Shown piece by piece: positions 1-11,000 of a stretch of 38,130 bases of DNA (within the stretch, counting starts at the first letter, position 1; the number at the start of each line of letters is the position of its first letter). The stretch is from positions 25,103 through 63,232 of the forward strand of contig NW_023365794.1 of NCBI RefSeq assembly GCF_000003815.2, read 5' to 3'. Made by a program: the position numbers and the translations under genes. The notes under the pieces were generated by a model that saw only the letters and a list, made by a program, of their open reading frames with translations, searched no databases and was not told the DNA's origin. The DNA comes from Branchiostoma floridae (taxonomy: Eukaryota > Chordata > Leptocardii > Amphioxiformes > Branchiostomatidae).

Positions 1-1152
1 ATTTCTGGTCGCGGTTAGGGGGACTTAGCTAATAACGGAAATGACTCGACAACAAAAAGAGCTATCTGAAAACGGATTGCAGCGTTCAACTCCTCACCAC
101 GAGACCTTTCCAATGATACCATAGTTTGCCTATTTCGGGCACTTTTCAAAAATCCACATTTTGGGTCGCGGTTAGGGGGACTTAGCTAATAACGGAAATA
201 ACTCGACAACAAAAAGAGCTATCTGAAAACGGATTGCAGCGTTCAACTCCCCACCACGAGACCTTTCTAATGATACTATAGTTTGCCTATTTCGGACACT
301 TTTCAAAAATCCACATTTGAGGTTACTGTAATCGGTGCTTAACTTTAAACGGAAATAACTCGACAACAAAAAGAGCTATCTGAAAACGGATTGCAGCGTT
401 CAACTCCCCACCACGAGACCTTTCCAATGATACCATAGTTTGCCTATTTCGGACACTTTTCAAAAATCCACATTTTGGGTCGCGGTTAGGGGGACTTAGC
501 TAATAACGGAAATAACTCGACAACAAAAAGAGCTATCTGAAAACGGATTGCAGCGTTCAACTCCCCACCACGAGACCTTTCCAATGATACCATAGTTTGC
601 CTATTTCGGACACTTTTCGAAAATCTACATTTCTGGTCGCGGTTAGGGGGACTTAGCTAATAACGGAAATAACTCGACAACAAAAAGAGCTATCTGAAAA
701 CGGATTGCAGCGTTCAACTCCCCACCACGAGACCTTTCCAATGATACCATAGTTTGCCTATTTCGGACACTTTTCAAAAATCTACATTTCTGGTCGCGGT
801 TAGGGGGACTTAGCTAATAACGGAAATAACTCGACAACAAAAAGAGCTATCTGAAAACGGATTGCAGCGTTCAACTCCCCACCACGAGACCTTTCCAATG
901 ATACATAGCTTGCCTATTTCGGACACTTTCAAAAATCCACATTTTGGGTCGCGGTTAGAGGGACTTAGCTAATAACGGGAATAACTCGACAACAAAAAGA
1001 GCTATCTGAAAACGGATTGCAGCGTTCAACTCCCCACCACGAGACCTTTCCAATGATACCATAGTTTGCCTATTTCGGACACTTTTCAAAAATCCACATT
1101 TTGGGTCGCGGTTAGGGGGACTCAGCTAATAACGGGAATAACTCGACAACAA
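1..1152. repeat. 157-bp tandem satellite, about 7.3 copies
   Basis: Direct reading shows the word ggtcgcggtt recurring at 7, 164, 478, 635, 792, 947 and 1104, a spacing of 157 bp (155 for one copy with two small deletions). The copy at about 321 keeps the body of the unit but has a different head. Copies are nearly identical apart from scattered single-base changes, so the array is young or homogenised. It runs off the left edge and stops abruptly at 1152, before a poly-T tract. No convincing gene is present; reading frames inside it are by-products of the repeat. The unit length is close to nucleosome spacing, as is common for satellite DNA. Confidence 0.95.
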
Positions 1153-1206
1153 TACATGCAATTTTTTTTTTCTTACTCTAGTCTAAAGGGTACACCTTGC
1201 GTACCC

Positions 1207-3036
1207 GACTGCGCAACTCCAATTTAGCTGTTGTCTCAGCCTGTCATTTGCTCAGATGGCAAGGGTCACTCCAATACACAAAGGGTTGGGGATACAGAAG
1301 ACCCAAACAATTACAGACCCATACCTGTCCTACCTGTCATCATGAAGGCCTTTGAAAGAGAGGTACACACACAGTTCGTTGAATACCTGCATCAACACAA
1401 TATCCTCTCCACCCAACAGTCTGGTTTTAGGACAGGCCACTCTACAACAACAACACTACTGGATACCAAGGACTACGTGCTTCATAACATGGACAGGGGT
1501 AACCTAGTGGGGGCGGTTTTTTGGATCTAAAGAAAGCATTTGACACCGTACATCATGGACTATTATTAACCAAACTGTCATGGATCGAAATTCAGGGTGT
1601 GGAGCATCTTTGGTTCAGAAACTACCTCTCGGGGAGACAACAAATTGTCTCTCTGAATGGTTGTAGGTCAGAATACTTACCTGTTACACTGGGAGTGCCC
1701 CCGGGTTCCATACTGGGCCCGTTGCTCTTCAATTTATTTATTAATGACTTACCTGATGTAGTTACCACATGTAAAATATGTTTGTATGCTGATGATACAG
1801 CAATATTCTATTCCAGTAACAATGTAAAACATATTGAGTCAATTCTGAACTATGAACTCTCTGGTCTGGCCACTTGGTTCCAAACAAATCGTTTAACATT
1901 AAATGTAACCAAGACTAAATGGATGTTATTTGGCACTGCTAACAGGTTAAAGCAAGCACAGTCTTTGACAGTCGAAATTGACCAAGAAATCATAGAAAGA
2001 GTTCATACGTTCAAATATCTTGGTCTGTACCTTGACTCCTACCTGTCCTTTAATGAACATATAGACAAAGTTTGTAGTAAGGTGTCACAGAGGATTGGAC
2101 TACTTAGACGCCTCAGACACTGCCTGACTTTCAGTATTGCTGACAAGTTGTACAAGACTATGGTATTGCCTATTTTCGACTATTGTGACACTGTCTGGGG
2201 AACCTGTGGGGCCACCAAACAACGGCAACTACAAATACTACAAAACAGAGCGGCAAGGGTGGTGCTACAACGTAGGCAACGGGACATCAGCACTGTGAAC
2301 CTCCACCAAACTCTCAACTGGAAGTACCTGGCTGATAGGAGATTTGAGCACACGTGCATTATGGTTTTCAAATGTCTGACAGGCTTGGCACCAACATACC
2401 TATCCGCCACATTTCAGCTCAACTCTCGTATCCATACTTACAACACTAGGCAGACCACTAAACTACACCCACCAAGCTACACCACCACATGTGGACAAAA
2501 AACATTTGCATACACTGGCACTAGCCAGTACAACAAACTAGCAGACAACATAAGAAACATTACAACACTAAAATGCTTTAAAACAGCTCTGATGAAGAAC
2601 ATATGTATATCTGACCTCAAGTAATATTGGAACTTAGTATGGAAAAGCACCTTTGTCTCTGATGTGCCTTACTGTTCTTTTAATTTACATATGATTTACT
2701 ATCCATACTTTGTAAGTTCAGTTTCATTAATTTTCGTTTTACACATGACTTGATATATGATTTGACCTCTGACCTCAACCCCATCTCTTGACATATATTG
2801 ATTTTGACCTTGGAACGTTTTCGACTTGAGTATGGGCACTGATTATGTTTTGACGCACCGGTTTTATGTTTTCTGTACTGTATGTTGTCCCTGGGTGTTC
2901 AAAGTTTGACTGATTGTTACCACGTTTTGTCCTGTATCTGTTATTTACATGTATGTTTGGTGGGCCCCTTGGAAATCAACTATGCACTGTTGTAGGGGCT
3001 ACCCATTTGTTTCAAGATGAAATAAATAAATAAATA
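1207..3036 (+). mobile_element. 5'-truncated CR1/L2-like non-LTR retrotransposon (LINE), broken
   Basis: The piece starts inside the fingers of the reverse transcriptase (the reading ARVTPIHKG near 1255-1284) and runs through the thumb to the end of ORF2 at 2624. It then has about 400 bp of 3' UTR and an (AAAT)n tail at about 3020-3036. RT motif A (LDLKKAFDTVHH, about 1518) and the YADD catalytic box (1785-1796) are present. The thumb and C-terminal part include the CR1-type sequence [13 protein letters not shown]. The frame is broken at least twice: near 1280-1290, and at a T run near 1516-1522 where one T appears missing. The copy is therefore inactive. Assignment to the CR1/L2 group rests on motif spacing and the microsatellite 3' tail. 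Confidence 0.9.
1521..2624 (+). pseudogene. LINE reverse transcriptase, C-terminal two thirds
   Basis: This is the longest open stretch of the LINE. It covers RT palm motifs A to E, with DLKKAFD at the start and YADD about 89 residues in. The thumb follows, with the C-terminal region common in CR1/L2-like ORF2 proteins. The fingers lie upstream in another frame (1231-1530), so the ATG here is an internal codon, not a true start. The upstream endonuclease is absent because of the 5' truncation. It would have catalysed target-primed reverse transcription in the nucleus but cannot do so in this state. Confidence 0.85.
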
Positions 3037-3857
3037 TGAAATGCTACTTCTTGACAAGATGTTAACACTGGGTAGGGGTGTTGAAATGCACCTTTCTTTG
3101 AATACGGCTACTCACTTCAAAAATCAAATATATAACTCGGAAATGTTTACACTACAAGAAATCATTATCACACTGACTCAAATCGCAACCCTAGCTGCCG
3201 GCCCTAAAATTGCCGCCACCCGCGTTAAATGCTCGATCCAAACTGTAGCATTTGGTGTAGGGTCACAGTAGGTATGGTCCAGAATAGTAGGTATAAACCC
3301 TTTCGCGGAGATCAGAACCCATGTGCTGCGGTGACAGGAATTATTATATATATTAAATTAATCTTTATTGCAAATTCATGCCCGAGGGCTAATTGCATAC
3401 AGGGTAAGGTAGTAGTGGTATACATAAACATACTTAACAAAGAAGGGAAATGATAATCATAGATAAATAAAAAGGGAATAACGTCTAAACTAAATCAATT
3501 TCTACTTAAGCTAATTGATGGGTTTGACTTCTTATATGTGTTAAAGGGGAAGCCCCCGTAAAAGAAAATAAACCCCGTCTTAGTAACGTTGTTATGCAAA
3601 TCGCAACATTGGTAGAGACATGATTGTTTTCTTTTGGGTGGTCTTATCCTTTGACAGCCTGGAATTCTTGTCGCCGCACATGCGTTCTGTTCCCTGTGAA
3701 AGGGCTACTGTTGACCGTTTATCATCTTGTTCATGTTTGTCAGACTCACTGTTTGTTGTTCTTGCACGAGGGCTTAAGTGGCAGCACGCCGGTGGTTTTC
3801 TTGCACGGGGTGGTTTCACATCATAACCAAGATGTTCAGTAGAGCGTGGGTTGCTGC
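3037..3857. other. gene-free stretch with a minus-strand LINE 3'-end scrap
   Basis: No supported gene was found. At about 3355-3440 the minus strand reads like a LINE 3' end: a GCAATTAG..GGGC..GCAA block followed by AATAAA. A related block lies at about 31847-31935. The remaining frames are short, overlap each other on both strands and show no recognisable domain. Confidence 0.5.
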
Positions 3858-4068
3858 TACTCTCCAAGAACTTGAAGAAGAGCTGAGGTTAGGCTCCGGC
3901 TGTTTTTTTAACGTTTTTCTAGTCGTTTTTATCGGGCTTTCTATTTTGTATTGTATAACCTAACTGGCTGGCGTATTTCAAGAAAAATGACAAAATAGAA
4001 AGCCCGATGAAAACGACTAAAAAAAACGTTAAAAACAGCCGGAGCCTAACGTCTGCTTGGAGAGTAGG
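3858..4068. repeat. foldback (hairpin) element, about 211 bp
   Basis: The left arm runs from CTACTCTCCAAG at 3858 and resumes at GTTAGGCTCCGGC (about 3888) through about 3950. It is matched in reverse complement by 3989-4052 (CAAAATAGAAAGCCCGAT through GCCGGAGCCTAAC) and CTTGGAGAGTAG (about 4057-4068). About 40 bp separate the arms. The left arm carries an extra block of roughly 14 bp. No clear target-site duplication was seen. It resembles a foldback or MITE-like DNA element. Confidence 0.75.
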
Positions 4069-4320
4069 TTTCTGCGGGTTGGCTTTCCACCTGTGGGGTA
4101 TATCCTTGACTTCCTGAAAAGAGATCATATGAGCATATTGTTACTGTAGATCTGTAGTATGGACTGATGGCTGTATGATTATAAGTGACACATCATAAAT
4201 GGATGCATGATTACTTGAACCTGCAGCTGTGAAATTCCCCTCTTTGACACTGTATTTAACTTGATTGTGTGCAAAGCATTTATCCCTAGTTGGGCATAAT
4301 TGTGCAGTCAATGTAATTAA
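4069..4320. other. intergenic, nothing recognised
   Basis: AT-rich sequence with no supported reading frame or repeat boundary. Confidence 0.5.
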
Positions 4321-4640
4321 ACTTCGCCAAGAAGGTTATAAATTTCTATCTTCGGTAGCGTTTGTTTGTGGGTGTGTTTGTAGAAGACCAGCATAACTGG
4401 AGAACGCCTGGATGGATTGTATTGCTATTTGGTATGCTAGTTGATTTTGACAACACCTGGAAACGATTAGTTTTTGCCCCCTAGCGGCTTGTTAAGGTAC
4501 TGCAGCGGAACTTCCTGTTTTGATATTCTCGAGTTCTGGACATGCTGTGTTCATGATTTTTGAGTGGTAGATTGCTCTTGGGGCCGGGAGTACGTTTGGA
4601 CCCCTAGCGGCTTGCTATGGAAAGATATTTTAGAATCATT
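4321..4640. repeat. probable dispersed repeat with an internal duplicated block
   Basis: The segment begins with TTCGCCAAGAAGGTTAT, then a GTTTGTTTGTGGGTGTGTTTG tract and an AACGCCTGGATGGATTGT block. This looks like a dispersed invertebrate repeat rather than unique sequence. The phrase CCCCTAGCGGCTTG occurs twice (about 4478 and 4600), which suggests internal duplication. No termini were defined, so its class is unknown. Confidence 0.4.
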
Positions 4641-6129
4641 TTATTTTACGTAATTCGTAATGAGGAATTGATCGATAAATTATAATACCTTTACTGATAG
4701 CTGTGTGCGAAAGAAATTGTAATGCTGTACGTTAGATGCAGTAGAAGACAAATACCATTTTATTTCAAACTGTCCCTTCTATGATCAAGAAAGAAAGAAA
4801 GAAGCTTTTTAAAGAGGCCGCCAAATTCCATCCTTATTCCCCCACGCGTACAAACAAAAAGAAAACTACCTTCCTCTAAACATCACGAAACCCCCAAAAG
4901 GTGGGCTCACTCGTCTTCTGCTGTCTCCGAAAAAAGTAGTCAAACCCACTTAGCTATTAGTTATTCGCTTTGTTTAGTTTACTAACGTTATACTGTTTAC
5001 TATTGTTTGTCACTTTTTGTCACTTGCAATTAGCTCTCGGGCAAGAACTTGCAATAAACTTTCAGTATATTGACAGCACTAGCATTATGATGCAAAACCT
5101 GGATGAATTCGGAAGCCCCAGCCTCCAGTTCGAAACAAATCCAATCGAACTCTCTTGTTTGAATCCAATGACTGAACACGCTTCTGTACGTACTTAGTTT
5201 GTGGCAAGCAATCCTTAATTTTCCTCCTCTGTAAAGCAAAGCACAATTCGGGTTTCTTGAAGAAGAGCAATACAAGAGTACCTAATTTATAAAATGCTGG
5301 AAAAGTCAACTGCCTGCTCAGCGGCTTCTTTCTTCTTGCCTTCACTATTTCTTGGCTCTCTTAGCTCCAAGCTCAACCTTGAATATACGCCTTTGATTGC
5401 ATAAATATCCGCTAACTCCTTCCGTAACTATTTGTAAACGGTTAGCCAGTCAGCGTCTGACTTGTCAGCCATTTATAGAAAACATGTACATTTCTGTCGG
5501 AACGAAATTCCTCACCTTCATTCGGGGAATCCAGAACTCTCTTCTTCTCTTCTTTCTTCAGCTCAGTTTACACATGGCGAACAGAAAAGCGCGGTTGTTA
5601 ACTCATTAACTCCAATGGCATGGTTCACCGCTTGTCTCCATCTTGATACGAGAAGAGGAAAACCATTGTTGTTCCCTGCCTGCCATGCACTGCGTCGAAC
5701 AGACTACTCCTGTAGCACTGTGAATCACGCCCTGTGCGCGTGATCCCACACCTGTGGTACACCTGCGTTATGCAGAAACTCACTTATTATGCTAATTCGT
5801 CACGGTAACTAAGTTAGTTCCTCAAATGCAAATAATTATCATTACAGTGTTTCTACAAACGGACAGAACAGTCCACTTTTGACTTTGACAGTGCTGGCGT
5901 GATCAACTGTCACTGACATCACCACATCTACCATCTGGATACGTATAGTGCAGTACTATTTTTCCGTCACGGTGTTAAGCAGGTCGTATGGAGAAATGAA
6001 TGCGAACTGAAAATAATTGTGTCTTGTAAGTATCCATTTGTCTTGACTGGTGTTCCAGTGCTGAGTGCTGAGACCGCTACTTTTGTATATTTGCTTCACT
6101 GTATCAAGTACCTAAAAAATTATCATATA
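4641..6129. other. intergenic, no supported gene
   Basis: About 1.5 kb without a convincing coding region. A frame at 4970-5197 begins with a signal-peptide-like hydrophobic run but lacks an ATG, and short frames on both strands overlap it. A GAAA microsatellite lies near 4788-4802. I see no conserved domain. Confidence 0.5.
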
Positions 6130-6271
6130 TGATACTGTTACTATGTGTAGTACGCACATGTTGTGAGGTGGGGTGCCGAAGGCGGCGCGAGCGAAAAGCA
6201 AAAGTTCACGGTGATTTTGAGTTCGAGGTGAGGTGAAACGGCCACCGCCAAAAGTTTCTGCATTTACAGTA
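6130..6271. mobile_element. degenerate MITE related to the one at 26946-27151
   Basis: The right end (CACCGCCAAAAGTTTCTG then CATTTACAGTA, about 6243-6271) matches the right end of the element at 26946-27151. The left end is a weak ATACTGTTA at about 6131. The interior shares the TTCACGG and GTTCGAGG words with that element. Boundaries are approximate. Confidence 0.5.
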
Positions 6272-7434
6272 TAGTTTTAGGCTTCTTTTTGTGTGTAGTT
6301 TCTATGTGTTATATCAGAGGGATTTTGCCTCTGAGGGGTGAAGTCTGCCATAACGGTTGGCTTATTCCTCAATCTGAACGACTGATAGTTAACTAGTTAC
6401 TGTATCCACATATGCAAGTATCATCAAATACACTCATACTCACACAAATGGACATTATTCTCAGCAAGTTTTACATAAAAAGTAATGAAAAGCAATGTCT
6501 TAAAGCTTATGTAAAAATACATCAAACTTTTCCAGACAGAAAAGAGGCAAATACGTTTTGAAAGAGTACAATAGCTTTATTCTTGACAATTGTAATATTT
6601 CTGCCAGGACCTTAAATATCCCAAGCATATCACTGTTGATAAAGATACAAATGTCTATGAAATAATGCTACAAATCATAAAGTTGTTATTACCTGTCCTT
6701 CCATAAAAGATTTTGGCATAATGCAGAGACTCAATCAGATGCTGGCTAGCTAAAACAATGTGCACTCGTTGTGTTTGGTTGACAACACACTTAAACATTC
6801 CAAACTTTTTTGATACCCTCTAGAAACTGTTCTCTACAATATATGTGCAAGTCCTACAGAATAAATGCATCTACATGTATGTGTATTCGTCTCATCCCTG
6901 TGAGTACCAGTAAATGAGAATACAGCCGATACTTGCAATTATTACCATATTCATAAACTTATTATCATACTCATAAAATTCATAAGATGATGATGATGAT
7001 AAACTGCCAAGTGTCCCATATCCAGTATTGATAGTAGTGCACAAAGATGATGTGGACAAAATAATGTGACTATGCCTGTTATTGAAGACCATAGGTCATC
7101 TTGATGACATCAGTTGTTGAAAGAGAGCCATTCTATAACAAAGCCTTTTAAACCTAGCCCTAACTTCTTTGCAACTATCATGTGAATTACAGGCCATTAA
7201 TTCTAGACAGCACACTGGTTCCAACAGTAGGCTTTATTTAGCACAAACACTTGTATATAAACTGTATTGTTCTTCATCATGATTCTCTGCATCAGTTCCT
7301 TGTTCCTATTGAAAATCACCTCCAGGATGAAAAGGCTGAAGACCTGATGAACAAAGAAAGCAGTGTTAAAAACATTATTATTCAATATTTTTCAAATGAT
7401 AGAACAGACACATCTGGAGTTATTGTACAATAGT
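6272..7434. other. 3' flank of NUP214, no supported gene
   Basis: AT-rich sequence downstream of the likely NUP214 polyadenylation signal. Short frames on both strands show no domain. A further coding exon of NUP214 could hide here if the exon 42 stop is bypassed, but I found no segment resembling the vertebrate C-terminus. Confidence 0.4.
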
Positions 7435-7440
7435 TTTATT
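7435..7440 (-). terminator. likely polyadenylation signal of NUP214
   Basis: TTTATT on the plus strand reads AATAAA on the minus strand, about 130 nt downstream of the NUP214 stop codon at 7571-7573. No closer AATAAA was seen. Confidence 0.5.
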
Positions 7441-7570
7441 TTTTCTTTTTCTTTTTTTTTTACCTATTTTTTTACCTAGAAAACTACTAGTTCTAACTGC
7501 TGGAAAGGATAACCAGATTTCACACTTAAGACCATTTTAGGTAAAAGGTCTATGTGAGAATGATGTATAC

Positions 7571-8041
7571 TTACTGTGAGCTGGGTGCACTCTGTCCAAA
7601 ACCGCCAGAGCTGCTGCCAAAACCTATGGAAATATCAATGATTAGTGCAAGCAATTTCTTTATATATCACAATGACTCAGGTGGTATACAGGCAAACTTG
7701 CAGGTTATATTCTGAATGAAGATATTAATGTGTATATAGTTTTTTCTTACTTTTAACTTTACAAAAAAATCTTTCAAAATTAGAGTTCCACGACCAGATA
7801 TCTTTGCCAAATGATAACATTAATAATAACATACTGATGTTTTTTGTGTGTTTCTCACCAAGACCTACCCAAATACCAAACATTACTAAAATCCACGCAT
7901 GCAGGCCTTCTAGAGTTATGCTGTCCATCCACAAACATACATACAAACATACATACATACAAATGTACACACAAATGCTACCAAAAAACATAACCTTCCC
8001 CTTCTGGTAAAAGCAACCAACAGTAGAGCTATATGTAGTAC

Positions 8042-8099
<58 letters not shown>

Positions 8100-11000
8100 T
8101 TGCGTGTGTGTGACTGACTAACACACACCTGGCTGCGGCTGCTGCTGCTGCGGCTGCTGCTGGAACACTGCAGCAGCTATGTGCAGTGGGCACACAGGTA
8201 GGTTAGTCATGTACCACAGTCACTATGTGTCTTCAACATACGATGGCTACACCTTATTGTTGTCTACCCTACTAACACTGGTCAAAAGACGCAACGTATG
8301 GAACTACTAAATACAAAGCTGGTTTATTTCAATATTTTCTTCATAAATTGTAAATTAATAAAACTTCTTGGTCTTCTTGCACCAAGGACATAATCTGAGG
8401 TTACTAAGTACTGCTTTCGCTGCCCCCCAAATGTACTAATTTTGTACAAAGAATGTAGACATTTTACTTCATGCAGCAGCTGCCTGCACTTCTTTGTACT
8501 GAAATCTTTCTAATAACCAACATCCGTAGGGAAAATTGAAGTATTGACAAGTATCAGTTTACTACAAAGCTAAACCTTTTTCAAACACAAAAGTAGGCAC
8601 GGATCAAATTTTCAACAACCACTGTCACCTTCAGGATCAATACTGATGATCAAACACTTCAGAACGTAAACAGTCTACTTACTACCGAATCCACCAGCAG
8701 GACTCCCAAACCCTCCTCCTCCTCCCCCAAACCCAGGAGACCCCTGGGCTAGACCTCCGAACGTCGGGGCGCCGCTGCTCTGGGCCGCGATGCCTCCGAA
8801 GGTTGGAGCATCATTAGCTGCAAAGCTAGGGGCAGCAGAAGAAGACCTCCAAGTGGAGACAACAGTATCAAAGGTTTCATTCTATCAAAAACAACTATGC
8901 CATCTTGCCTTGCCTTGCCAAATCTTGGGTAAAAATAGCAACATGACAAACTGTCAATTGTAATGATTCCTGTGACTTGCAACAACACAAATTTTGTCAG
9001 TTTTCTTTGCTACAAGACTTAAACATAGATGTTTATTGGAACCATTTTTTTCCGAGATATATAGTGTCAACACAAGGAAAAACGGTCTTTGTTGTGTCCC
9101 AGCCTTAGACTACCTGGTACAACCTTGTATGTTTTCTTTAAGTCCAAATGGCACTGTATCTACTCACATAAAGCCATTCAACCAGTTGACAAGAAAAGTT
9201 TCACTATGTGACATTTTTGAAATAGTCAAATACAAAGCTCTTTCAAATTTGACATCAACATGCACTTTGCAACAACACTTTCACTCCTTACCATAATTGT
9301 ACAGTAAAATTATAAATTTCAACTGTCATGGAAACACATAACTTACTGTGAAAATGCCCCACCACCGGTTGGGGTGGACCCAAACACCTGTGAAGATGTG
9401 CCAAGGGGGTTGGAGAATGCTGCTGTGCTGCCAAAACCTGGGCTTCCACCAAACGCTGGAGTAGAACCAAAACTTGGCGGGCTTCCAAATCCAGAGGAAG
9501 CAGCTGGAGCTAAGTGATACAGTGTGTGTGGTCAATACATGGTGTTTAATAAGTCATAAGTTGGGCAATGGCAATATAACTAGTACTGTGGTATGTAAAC
9601 TGCTTGTCTTTCCATTAATGCCACAGACAAGTAAGATAAAATTTCAGGAAGCCTTATACATGTAATATGAACATTATAGACCTGGCAAATCATGGAGATT
9701 CACCGTACCTAATTGCACACATAACAGAGAGAATAGGAAAATAAAAATAAGAGTGATGCTGATAGCCTGGAGCTTAGGTTAAAGCTGATCAAGAGGTCGT
9801 GGTTTCTATTCCTGGCATTCCAGATGCTGTGCACTTAACAAAACGTTCCTCATTCCATCCAGAATAAAATGGGAATCTGTCTTAGGAACATAGAATGGTG
9901 GTTCAAGGAGAGGGATGGGTCTAGCCTCAAAACAACTATCCAAGACATTTACATTTGAGACAGTTCTTTAATAAGAAGAGCTACACTGTACCTTGTGGTT
10001 GACTAGGCTGGGAAAACGCTCCAAATCCCTGCTGTGCAACACTCCCTCCTGCACTGAAGCCTCCTGATGTGGGGGACCCAAACCCTGGGTACATTACAAT
10101 TTTACATTACAAACTAAAGTTGTAACCATATAGCAAAATTTGAAACAGCCAAGAGACACACAAGGAATCACATTAAAAGGAGCAGAGTAAATAAATGCAA
10201 CAGTTAATGTACATGTGAATATAAATATCATTTGATTCTAACGAACTCATCATGTTAATTTCTACATAACTTTGTTTCCTACCTCCACTGCTGGCCGTCC
10301 CAAACCCAGTACTCCCAACTGCTTTGGTTCCAGGTGAGGCACCAAACAGGCTGGATGCTGCTTTTGGAGCAACAAGACACAAAACATTTTATCCCTCAAA
10401 CAGATCACAAACCATACAAATGCACAAGAAGACTACAACTGAAAGTTAAAAGAGGTACACCAATTTTCAACTTGGTATTAGTTAATTAATAAATTACTTT
10501 TCTAGAACTTCCAGAACATGCACTATACAGTATGTGTGAACACTATTGTTAATAAGGAAGTACATTTTCACATCTGTAAAACAATACTATTTTCATTAAC
10601 AACAAAACTATTATTCAGTACCTGATGTAGAAGGTGTGCCAAATGAAGTAGAGCCACCAAACGGGTTTTTACTAGCAGCCTCTGCACTAGGCTTGGCTCC
10701 CAGCCCACTGAAGAACCCCCCTGTGCTTGCTGTGCTCCCCCCTCCAAACAACCCTGTACTGGTGGAAGTAGTGGAAGAGGAGCCAAACAAGCCTCCTCCA
10801 CTGGAGGATGTGGTGGTGCTGCTTCCGAATGCTGATTGGCCGAAGAGGCCTCCTGTGGGCGTGGTGGATGTCTGTCCAAACAGTCCACCTGTATTGGCTG
10901 GAAAGACAACATTCATGGTGAAAATTTGTAGAAAGCGTGATTAAGATTAAAAGAAACTAAATCTTTAAGGTAATAACAATCACCAAAAGCAATTGTAGGA

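Larger units (their letters stand above)
7571..9509 (-). other. NUP214: NUP214 exons 39-42: C-terminal FG segment
   Basis: Exons: 9347-9509, 8683-8825, 8129-8167 and 7571-7623 including stop. Exon 39 ([16 protein letters not shown]) and exon 40 ([18 protein letters not shown]) match the vertebrate [17 protein letters not shown] and QNAPTFGS regions. Exon 41 is a 39-nt microexon of Gln-Pro repeats; it fits phase 1-1 but has no vertebrate counterpart I recall. Exon 42 ends GQSAPSSQ-stop. The vertebrate end (GFGGW) was not found, and the stop TAA overlaps GTAAGT, so the terminus is the least certain part. Confidence 0.75.

Noticed and set aside
1-1152. CRISPR-like array
   Set aside because: The repeats are contiguous 157-bp monomers without unique spacers, and the DNA is eukaryotic.
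4970-5197. Short frame with a signal-peptide-like start
   Set aside because: It has no ATG (it starts at TTG), overlaps frames on the other strand, has no splice context and no domain.
10636-10944. Plus-strand Pro/Val-rich frames opposite NUP214 FG exons (also at 14071, 17089, 19054, 25478, 26504)
   Set aside because: These are antisense shadows of low-complexity NUP214 exons, with no independent start or splice evidence.
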